Assembly: GCA_003024985.2 (NCBI GenBank) | Contig: PXIH01S0004172.1 | Length of the DNA stretch: 13,635 nucleotides | DNA from: Euperipatoides rowelli | Taxonomy: Eukaryota > Onychophora > Udeonychophora > Euonychophora > Peripatopsidae | Strand: one strand, 5' to 3' | Shown here: piece after piece, positions 7,761-13,635 of the stretch | Layout of the letters: each line of letters opens with the position of its first letter | Numbering within the stretch: the stretch's first letter is position 1 | Position numbers and translations under genes: made by a program | Notes under the pieces: generated by a model | Databases searched by the model: none | What the model was told of the DNA's origin: nothing | Seen by the model: only the letters and a program-made list of their open reading frames with translations

Positions 7761-8170
7761 GTGGCAGTGGCACAGTGGGTTGAGGGCCAAGGGGCAGTGG
7801 CGCAGTGGGTTGAGCTGCGCTGCTTCATATTCTTGGTATAAGCCCAAGCTAGCGACCAGGATTCGCGGCGGCTTGAGCTGTCCGGCCTCGCTTTCAATCT
7901 GTCTTTCTTTCTGGAAGATAGAAAGAAACGAGGTGCTTTCAACCCAGTAGTTCTTATCTTTCGAAGTTATGTTCCACTGTTTGCGTAATGCAACGAAGTT
8001 ACATGACATGTAGATATGATATCGTCTGAACTACCAGTTGTAAAATTGCCGGCAGTCAGTATTGAAATCATAGATACTGTAAATAGTGTAAATATGTAAT
8101 AGTTTCCTAAATACGATTCACCTTACCCGCCAGGTGGGGTATTGGCGAAGAAAGCCAAAAAAAAAAAAAA
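7761..8170 (+). mobile_element. SINE, tRNA-derived, CpG-rich, with duplicated A box
   Basis: The head carries a textbook A box TGGCGCAGTGGG at 7798-7809 and a decayed copy TGGCACAGTGGG at 7768-7779, 30 bp upstream. A B-box-like GGATTCGCGGC lies at 7859-7869. The words GAGCTGCGCTGC and TTCTTGGTAT align with the SINE at 7221. The body contains a 9-bp hairpin (7904-7928). The tail has ACTGTAAATAGTGTAAATATG (about 8072-8092), an ACCC/GGGGT hairpin at 8125-8140, then a run of A to about 8172. CpG dinucleotides are common here and rare elsewhere in the window, so this may be the youngest copy. Confidence 0.85.
7904..7928 (+). other. Hairpin in SINE body (9-bp stem)
   Basis: TTTCTTTCT at 7904-7912 pairs with AGAAAGAAA at 7920-7928 across a 7-base loop. 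A comparable CT-rich near-palindrome occurs at the equivalent place in the SINE at 7221, so it may be a conserved element of the family's RNA. Confidence 0.7.
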
Positions 8171-8185
8171 AATTAAAAATGTCAA
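8171..8185 (+). repeat. Right TSD of SINE 7761-8170
   Basis: Matches the left copy at 7746-7760 with two differences, directly after the A-tail. Confidence 0.65.
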
Positions 8186-9390
8186 AGTAATTTTGTATTA
8201 CAATACAACAAGCATACACAGGCTAAATAGATTAGTCTATTATATAAACATTTTTGCACCTGCAAATATTATAGGTGTAATAAATAACAAGAATAAGCAG
8301 CTTATTTTTAACAATATTAGGCTACTATTTTCTACTAATTTACTAATCTATTTTTAGTTAAAATAATTTTGGCAAGAATCAATGATGGTAAGTCGATTTA
8401 ATTTGAGGGGATTTAATTTATGTTTAATATACTGTATAAAACTCTATATGTTTATATATTGTTACTATAGATACATTGTACCTCAAAAGGCTGCATGGGA
8501 AACCTGTGGTACTTGGGGTGGACAATCTATCAAATACACAATTCTTTATCATTTCATCTTTAGTAATTATACATTTACAAATGATGTGTTATCACTTAAA
8601 ATTAATTAAAATCACAAAATCATTGTTTTTAAAAGCACAATATTAAAAAGTGAAATATTCTTATCCATTAATTATTGTTGTGTGGAGGATGCACTTTCAT
8701 TTTTGGCCACTAGATAAAATTACAAGTATTCACATTGATCACTTCAGCTTAAATCACATAGGATTCAAAACAAAAATTACAAGTGATAAACACCCATTGG
8801 AAAGTCAGATTAATATGTTATATTTAGATAGCTATCTCTTTATAATTTTGGCAAAATTGGAGTTACACAAAGTGTGTGACCTTATGATATTTGAGTGTAC
8901 ATGAAGTGTGGAACATTTTAACATATCTCTTAAGTGGCATGTGGCCTTAAAATACCCTAATGTTCTCTCTCTACTGTACTAACAAATTATTTTTAAAGCT
9001 TTCAGGAAGGAGGTGGGTGTTGTCTTATGGCTAAATAAGGAATAATAAAAGCTTTTGGATTATAAGATATTTTAATTCTGTCGAGATTGATTTAAGACAG
9101 ATATACAGGTTTGTTAGGTTAAAGTTTACAATGCGTTTGCTTGTACTATAAGTACCAAGGCATCAAATTTAAATATATTCTAAACACATTTACCACAATT
9201 CAATGAGTTATTTCAATACACAAATTTCTTATAATTATCAAACTTATTAGTTATTATTCCTTCTGCTATACAAAATTACCTTTTACTATAAATTTCATTA
9301 GTCTATATATTTCTTACCGCTAAGTACCTGCAATGTATGGTAGCCATTTGAACAAAATAGAATACAACACTTTTCTCATGATTCCTAATT
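8186..9390. other. Unassigned AT-rich tract
   Basis: Three short open frames of 70-85 codons on the plus strand (8142-8357, 8382-8609, 8650-8904) show no motif and no shared codon pattern; the first begins inside a SINE A-tail. I see no gene, RNA or terminal repeat here. Confidence 0.55.
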
Positions 9391-9398
9391 TTATAGTA
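9391..9398. repeat. Left 8-bp TSD of hAT-type element
   Basis: TTATAGTA at 9391-9398 matches TTCTAGTA at 10385-10392 in 7 of 8 positions. Eight-base duplications are the hallmark of hAT transposition. Confidence 0.75.
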
Positions 9399-9915
9399 CA
9401 GTGGTCTCCAAGCCTTTTTGGTCCTGCACCCATAAATCAATATTAAAAATGTTGTGCACCCCAATTACATATATAATTTTATTTTTAGGTACTTGTGTGT
9501 ATGGCAGATCACCTATTTGACTCAAATATATTATGATTTATGAGGTTTTATATAGATTTGAATATACCAATAATATTACAATAATTAGTGTGTATTAATG
9601 AGGATTGCCAAAGGAGTTCTTGTAATGACAGTATTGAATAATTCCTGGGGTGGAGCCAGAAAATTATTTTGGGGGTGTCTGGGATGTAGCTTATATTATT
9701 CTGTAAATACTGTATTTGAGGGGTGTCCAAACTTCATGGACCACCTCTATGAATACACCCTTAAATAATTCAGATTGAATATGTTTCATTATTTCTGAAA
9801 ATCTTATAATAATTTGTGATACAGCTATTCAAAATTATATTGATTTCTATTAAAAGTTGAAGGAAAATGAAAGATGAATTTGACATCACACTCACTAAGA
9901 ATCACCACTTCTTTC

Positions 9916-9928
9916 AAAATGAACTGAT
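9916..9928 (+). repeat. Left TSD of nested SINE 9929-10118
   Basis: AAAATGAACTGAT at 9916-9928 is repeated exactly at 10119-10131, after the SINE's A-rich end. The 13-base match is perfect. Confidence 0.9.
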
Positions 9929-10118
9929 AGCCCTGCAGGGCTGTTCATTATTCAAGTCAGTAAAACACTCTGATTCGGCATCCCAGGACCAAGCTGGTCG
10001 CTGATTCGAATCCGGAGAAATCAATCTCGGATTACACTTTTTACAAGAAGACTTTTTTTTCAATGAATATTAATTTTGTAAATAATTGTACATAATAAGA
10101 AAAATCCATGAGTTTAAA
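9929..10118 (+). mobile_element. Short SINE, tRNA-derived, inside the hAT element
   Basis: A perfect 13-bp TSD bounds it. A near-consensus B box GATTCGAATCC lies at 10003-10013; the A box is decayed. 'CCAAGCTGGTCGCTGATTCG' resembles 'CCAAGCTAGCGACCAGGATT' of the SINE at 7761, so the heads may share an ancestor. The tail holds TTGTAAATAATTGTACATAA (from about 10074) and a short A-run. At 190 bp it is shorter than the other copies and lacks the hairpin before the tail. Confidence 0.85.
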
Positions 10119-10131
10119 AAAATGAACTGAT
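10119..10131 (+). repeat. Right TSD of nested SINE 9929-10118
   Basis: Exact copy of 9916-9928. Confidence 0.9.
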
Positions 10132-10144
10132 CCTCCGTGTAATC

Positions 10145-10170
10145 GTGTAAATAATCTGTGTAAATAATCT
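10145..10170. repeat. Two tandem copies of GTGTAAATAATCT
   Basis: The 13-base unit occurs at 10145-10157 and 10158-10170. It uses the same TGTAAATAAT word found in the tails of the SINEs. As it lies outside the nested SINE's TSD, it may be the tail of an older, otherwise erased SINE in the hAT element. Confidence 0.75.
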
Positions 10171-10384
10171 CGAATTACATTCTATCCTCTGTAATACATT
10201 AAAAACTTTGCTTATTTACTTCCTACTTAAAAAAAAGAGTGCTAAAGTTAATTTCTTATTAATTTATTTATGAAAATGTATGATCTTTCAGAAAATTTCT
10301 TATAAAGTTTTATTTTTTCACACATCCCACTAGAACATCACATGCACCCACTGGGGTGCGTACACCCCAATTTGGAGACCACTG

Positions 10385-10392
10385 TTCTAGTA
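10385..10392. repeat. Right 8-bp TSD of hAT-type element
   Basis: TTCTAGTA, one mismatch from the left copy. Confidence 0.75.
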
Positions 10393-10464
10393 TATCACTC
10401 AACAACAAGTTCTTATCATGATGAAACTAAACCTTCAGGTATAAATGGCTGCTATTCACCACAA

Positions 10465-10669
10465 ATACATCATAGTAATGTAAGATACTAGTTGGCATCT
10501 CAACTTTAAACGAAGTAAGTTATATCAACCCCTCTGCACATCACTTGAATAACTATGTAAACATACATTATATGTTGTATTTATGCTGTTTTAACCTACA
10601 TTACCTCTTCAACACTCATTTAAATATCTTATCAGCTGTAGTTATAAATGTGTTTCACATATTTCAACA
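10465..10669 (-). repeat. Copia 3' LTR (left copy)
   Basis: Bases 10611-10669 match 13202-13260 at 54 of 59 positions, and 10565-10596 match 12733-12764 at 26 of 32. In minus orientation the LTR starts TGTTGAAATATGTGAAACAC, and a purine-rich GGAGGT directly precedes it (plus strand 10670-10675). The outer end (near 10465) is uncertain, because the similarity fades. Confidence 0.75.
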
Positions 10670-10680
10670 ACCTCCAATGA
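10670..10680 (-). other. Candidate polypurine tract of copia element
   Basis: In minus orientation ATTGGAGGT lies immediately before the TGTTGA start of the 3' LTR, where the plus-strand primer of an LTR element is expected. It is short and one base (T) interrupts it, so the call rests on position. Confidence 0.45.
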
Positions 10681-10739
10681 AACACACAATTTTTCTTTCA
10701 ATCCTGTAAGATTCTTAAGGAACTACCATTGTTACATCA

Positions 10740-11410
10740 AGTTCAATATATTTTTAAAGTTACAAATCTATTTTTACCCACAGTGGTTTCATGAACACTT
10801 CTGCCAACATTTGTTCAGTAGGACAAAAAGTTAATAAAATGTTTCCTGACACAATTTGTTCTCTGGTAAAGTGACTTTTTAAATCTATGTGCTTGGTTCT
10901 GTGAGTTTTCTTTTTATCCTTCATTCACTAATAACACACCACTTTTATTATCACATATAACAGGTATTGATAATTGTTTTTTATTTGAAAATCTTCCATA
11001 AGACATATTAACTAAATGAATTTCTCCACTGCCTCTGATAATGCCACATAATCTGCTTCAGCAGTTGAGAGTGATACACATTTTTGTTTCCTAGTTATTC
11101 ATTCTATTACACTATTGTCCATTTTAAACAAGGATCCTGAAGTAGAGTGTTGGTTGGTTACGCTTGGTTAAGCCTCCTCACCCTCAATCTGCATCACAAT
11201 ACATCATTACATTTGTTAGTTGTCCACAGTCTAAATGTAATTTTGAATGTTTAGTATCCTTTAAATATTTCACTAACCTTTTGCTCCCCTCACAAAGAGC
11301 TTCAGTTGGCTGAGATTCAAATATTCCCAGTATATTAGTACTTATGACGATATCAGTCTAGTGACTAAGCTTAGGTACATAAGTGAGACTATAGTATGTT
11401 GACACAAAAT
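10740..11410 (-). pseudogene. Copia pol: RNase H domain remnant
   Basis: RNase H removes the RNA template during reverse transcription. Minus-strand blocks in order are 'SLMYLSLVTRL' (about 11350-11385), the connection region usually read as LMYLS..TRPD; 'LVKYLKDTKHSKLHLDCGQL' (about 11219-11278); 'YCDAD' (11187-11201), with the first catalytic Asp; 'SLSTAEADYVALSEAVEKF' (about 11015-11073), with the catalytic Glu; 'HRTKHIDLKSHFTREQIVSG' (about 10843-10905); and 'EVFMKPL' (about 10790-10810), corresponding to ADilTKpL at the end of Pol. These are among the most characteristic copia words. At least two frameshifts and several stops are present (one stop within the catalytic Glu to His stretch). 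Confidence 0.85.
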
Positions 11411-11426
11411 ATTATTGGGTCATTTT

Positions 11427-11444
11427 TTTTTTTTTTTTTTGCCA
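11427..11444. repeat. Homopolymer run (T)18
   Basis: A run of T on the plus strand lies in the copia tether between RT and RNase H. The A-run is on the coding side, so it may have grown by slippage after inactivation, or may mark the tail of a tiny insertion. Confidence 0.9.
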
Positions 11445-11496
11445 TGTTTGCCCTTCAAAAAAATATGTGCACATAGATGTCTTTGCTAGTCTTGAA

Positions 11497-12390
11497 TTAA
11501 TTTAACATTTTCTCCTTCCTGATGTATTCTAAATATCCCAGTTGTGTAAACTCTTTTGGGGTTTGTATGTCCAAGTATCTCTTTACTTCTCCCAGATCCT
11601 TTAATTCATATTCTATGTCCAGATGTTTCATAAGCTGCATCATGATTTTTTCCTCTTGGAAAAAACCCCTCAAAATATCATCAATGGGAATGATTACCAT
11701 TATTGTATAGTCATTTCTGTTTAAAAAGTATAAATATTGATCATTGTTGACTTTAGTGTTTTTAGCCAATCAGCATGCACAATTTAACATGCACGGGACA
11801 GCTATTTCATTCAGGTTTTTGTCTAACTGATAGAAATATGTTGGATGTTTAATCAAGTAATAAATACTTCAAATCCATTGACCTACCTTGTCACCTGTTT
11901 CTATTATATTAATATTGTCAATACATAACATTAGCCCAAAGTCAATTGGATTCTTATTAACAACAATTTCAAGCTTTCATTGCCTGAAGTAAAATATATA
12001 TGGCTTTTCTTAATTCAAGTCACTGATCAGGTTCTTTTTATTAGCATGGCCCCTGGGATATGACATAACCAGTTCTTCTAAATTTCCATACAGGGAAGCC
12101 AAGTTAACGTCGCAATGCTTTGTCTTGAGTTTTTGAACTCCTGCCAAGGCCATTAATGATCTAATTATTGAATGTTTCACCATGGAGGCATAAATGTACC
12201 CAAAATCAAATCTTGGATGTTGTGCACAGCCCTTTTCTAACAGTTTTGCTCAAGTTTTGTGTGGTATCCCTGAATCTTTGTGCTTTATTTTAAATGTCCA
12301 TCTATTGGGCATAATAAGTGATTTCATTTACACTTCCTTTAATATTATCTTTTCTTCAGACATTGCCTCTATCCACATTTCTTACTGGTC
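11497..12390 (-). pseudogene. Copia pol: reverse transcriptase remnant
   Basis: Minus-strand blocks in order are 'WIEAMSEEKIILKEV' (about 12332-12376), the WxxAM entry to the RT; 'MPNRWTFKIKHKDSGIPHKT' (about 12262-12324), the WvfkiK block; 'HSIIRSLMALA' (about 12147-12180); and 'HCDVNLASLYGNLEE' (about 12075-12119), which holds the first catalytic Asp and matches the copia Q.DV.tAFL.G.LeE block. The longest open piece (11497-11769, 90 codons) has 'IIPIDDILRG' at residues 26-35 where copia has YVDD, and 'LDIEYELKDLGEVKRYLDIQ' at residues 50-69, matching the F.mkDLGe..yfLGi block. The catalytic Tyr-Val is replaced by Pro-Ile. There are stops and frameshifts near 12330, 12255 and 11780-12050. 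The Met at 11769 is accidental. Confidence 0.85.
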
Positions 12391-12649
12391 CTTATAAATA
12401 ATTTTATGACTTAAGACCAGTCTTCAGGTTCAAATATCTGTTCAGGTATATACTTTATATGGTTTTAATCTATCCTTTCTTTAAGCACAAGATAAGATTC
12501 AGGTTTAAGACTTGTTTGAGGTACATTGGGAAGAACAAGTATAGTCTTTATAATATAGTGACTTTCCTGTTGTTCTGCTTTTATCTCTCTCTTATCTTGC
12601 ATAACTGTGATACATTCATTCTTAAAAAAAATATTGTTTAATATTTTTC
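12391..12649 (-). other. Copia internal tract between 5' LTR and RT
   Basis: Only about 260 bases separate the primer site from the RT. No gag knuckle, protease DxG or integrase motif (HHCC or DDE) could be read. This points to an internal deletion; the tract may contain a stub of the integrase-RT spacer. Confidence 0.55.
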
Positions 12650-12655
12650 TACCAG
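12645..12655 (-). other. Candidate primer-binding site of copia element
   Basis: In minus orientation TGGTAGAAAAA follows the inferred LTR end by three bases. TGGTAG matches the first six bases expected opposite the 3' end of an animal initiator tRNA-Met; the rest matches poorly. The position is right, the match is weak. Confidence 0.3.
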
Positions 12656-12764
12656 TTTGATATTGATATAATGTTACTGGTTAAGTCTGATAGATTTATG
12701 TTTGGAATTTGACCGATAGGTTTTAAAGTCAAACATTCTATTTTTTACTGATGCTGTTTGAACC

Positions 12765-12781
12765 AACTATCACTTATTAGT
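12765..12781 (+). repeat. Left TSD of SINE 12782-13177 (degenerate)
   Basis: AACTATCACTTATTAGT resembles AACTTTCACAATACTTAGT at 13178-13196, allowing a 2-base indel and a few changes. The left LTR gives an independent view of the empty site. Confidence 0.55.
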
Positions 12782-13177
12782 CAAGGGGTGTAGCTCACTC
12801 AATAGCATGTCAAGCTGCAGTGGCATATGACATACACCACTGGGGATGGGTTCAATCTCAAGGGATGCCAGTACCACTCTATTTTTTTTCCAGGCCGGGT
12901 GCCAGGGGGTGTTTTTTTCTACACACCTATGACTGTTTAATGTTGTGCAAAATGAAAAACACCAACCGATCCCCGGGTCTTAAAAATGGAATACCGGAGC
13001 TGGGAATGCGCACCTAGAGGAACCATTCTTGAAATTATAGGAAAAACATTTAGAAATAATGTTGAAGACCCAGGAACAAATGAAGGGGATCAAATAGCGA
13101 ATGAGATAGAAGAATGTAAATAATGTAAATAATGGTCATTGTACCCTTGGGGGTGAAACATATTTAAAAAAAAAAAA
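12782..13177 (+). mobile_element. SINE, tRNA-derived, inserted in copia 5' LTR
   Basis: The head reads GGGGTGTAGCTCACTCAATA (from about 12785), with an A box TAGCTCACTCAA at 12791, followed by a B box GGGTTCAATCTC at 12848-12859. This head differs from those at 7221 and 7761, so a different tRNA gave rise to it. The long middle part (12870-13110) is of unknown origin. The tail has AATGTAAATAATGTAAATAA (about 13115-13134), an ACCC/GGGT hairpin at 13143-13154, GTGAAACATATTT (13153-13165) shared with the SINE at 7221, and an A-run. A 65-codon open frame inside it is accidental. Confidence 0.8.
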
Positions 13178-13196
13178 AACTTTCACAATACTTAGT
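13178..13196 (+). repeat. Right TSD of SINE 12782-13177 (degenerate)
   Basis: See the left TSD at 12765-12781; the match is imperfect and needs an indel. Confidence 0.5.
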
Positions 13197-13260
13197 TTTT
13201 TAACACTCATTGAAATATCATATCACCTGTAGTTATAAACGTGTTTCGCATATTTCAACA

Positions 13261-13635
13261 GTGGGTGGTGGTTTTTCTTACAAAATTAGGATAAATGTTG
13301 TAAAAATGTATGTTTTGGAAATCAGTATATATGATGCACTACTCAAATGTGTATAAAATAATTCCCCCCTCTGAGATTAAAATTATGAAAAACTGAATTA
13401 GTAAATCTGATCTTAGATATAAAAAAACCACTGACAAAAATTGGTTGAAATGGATTTCATGGGATTGAGTTATAAGAGGACACACAAACTTTACAAATAT
13501 AAAAGATAAATAAAATGGTAAACCCAACAACAGCTCCTCTCATTAAATTTGGGAATTCATAGTTCAGAAAATCTATTTATTAACCCTTTAGAGTCCAAAA
13601 TGAAAAATTATATGCCATTATGAGGCTATTATTGA
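13261..13635. other. Flank right of the copia element, no feature recognised
   Basis: AT-rich sequence. The 63-codon minus-strand frame at 13339-13530 is hydrophobic, as AT-rich DNA tends to give, and shows no recognisable motif. Confidence 0.5.

Larger units (their letters stand above)
9399..10384. mobile_element. Non-autonomous hAT-type DNA transposon (MITE-like), carrying a nested SINE
   Basis: The ends are perfect 13-base inverted repeats: CAGTGGTCTCCAA at 9399-9411 and TTGGAGACCACTG at 10372-10384. CAGTGG...CCAA ends and an 8-bp TSD are typical of hAT elements of the Charlie/Tip100 type. Words such as TGCACCC and GGGGTG occur just inside both ends (9425-9460 and 10343-10368), as do GGGGTG and GGACCACC near 9647-9745; they may be subterminal transposase-binding words. 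No transposase-like reading frame is present, so the element depends on enzymes encoded elsewhere. Without the SINE (9929-10118) and its second TSD copy, the original element is about 780 bp. Confidence 0.85.
10465..13260 (-). mobile_element. Ty1/copia LTR retrotransposon, internally deleted and decayed
   Basis: Two direct repeats (10465-10669 and 12658-13260, the latter split by a SINE) flank a minus-strand pol remnant containing reverse transcriptase and RNase H in the copia order. LTRs begin, in minus orientation, with TGTTGAAATATG, a usual copia start. Between the 5' LTR (right side) and the RT there are only about 260 bases, too few for gag, protease and integrase, so these are deleted. 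The target duplication expected at the outer ends was not found. The element cannot encode its own mobilisation. Confidence 0.85.
12658..13260 (-). repeat. Copia 5' LTR (right copy), split by a SINE
   Basis: Its two halves, 13197-13260 and 12658-12781, each match the left LTR, and the SINE at 12782-13177 lies between them. The outer half starts, in minus orientation, TGTTGAAATATGCGAAACAC. The flank then changes to unrelated sequence (plus strand GTGGGTGG). Without the SINE and the extra TSD copy the LTR is about 190 bp, close to the left copy. Confidence 0.75.

Noticed and set aside
7795-7880. A functional tRNA gene
   Set aside because: A and B boxes are present, but acceptor and anticodon stems do not form, and the sequence continues into a SINE body with A-tail and TSD.
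7155-8002. Match TTGCATAATGCAAC (about 7158) with TTGCGTAATGCAAC (about 7979)
   Set aside because: A 13-of-14 match of a near-palindromic word without aligned flanks; too short to call a repeat.
7688-8009. Two overlapping minus-strand ORFs of 84 and 98 codons
   Set aside because: Both are antisense to the CpG-rich SINE at 7761, where fewer AT-rich stops occur; no motif.
8142-8904. Three consecutive plus-strand ORFs resembling a small gene cluster
   Set aside because: The first starts in a SINE A-tail. All are low-complexity, AT-driven frames without motifs, ribosome sites or splice logic that I can support.
12820-13017. 65-codon plus-strand ORF
   Set aside because: It lies wholly inside the SINE at 12782 and includes its B box.

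Overview
The window looks like a piece of a strongly AT-rich metazoan (probably invertebrate, perhaps arthropod) nuclear genome. Evidence: there are no operon-like genes, no long open reading frame and no ribosome-binding sites. What can be read is a pile-up of decayed eukaryotic transposable elements: two non-LTR retrotransposons, one Ty1/copia retrotransposon, one non-autonomous hAT element and six tRNA-derived SINEs. Most short ORFs are chance or sit inside these repeats. I found no host protein-coding gene.

Layout. 1-740: AT-rich, nothing recognised. About 740-1620: old tandem repeat with a period near 260 bp. 1780-3880 (+): LINE-A, with an ORF1 zinc-knuckle remnant, a SINE inserted after it (2416-2654), then an APE-type endonuclease remnant; no reverse transcriptase is visible. 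4008-4293 (+): a SINE with target-site duplications (TSDs). 4480-6440 (-): LINE-B, RTE-like, with endonuclease, linker and the start of the reverse transcriptase, then a jump to the C-terminal motif, so the catalytic core is deleted. 6441-7198: unassigned except a hairpin. 7221-7570 and 7761-8170 (+): two SINEs of one family, each with a duplicated A-box head and TSDs. 8186-9390: unassigned. 9399-10384: a hAT-type MITE with 13-bp inverted ends and an 8-bp TSD, carrying its own nested SINE (9929-10118). About 10465-13260 (-): a copia retrotransposon with two LTRs and decayed reverse transcriptase and RNase H; gag, protease and integrase are missing. Its 5' LTR is split by a further SINE (12782-13177). 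13261-13635: flank.

How the parts relate. Nesting gives relative ages: LINE-A precedes its SINE, the hAT precedes its SINE, and the copia LTR precedes its SINE. Five SINEs with partly different heads share a 3' tail rich in TGTAAATA, and three of them have a small CCC/GGG hairpin near the A-tail. This suggests mobilisation by one partner LINE, which is not identified here. No intact autonomous element remains, so the locus appears to have been a passive landing site.
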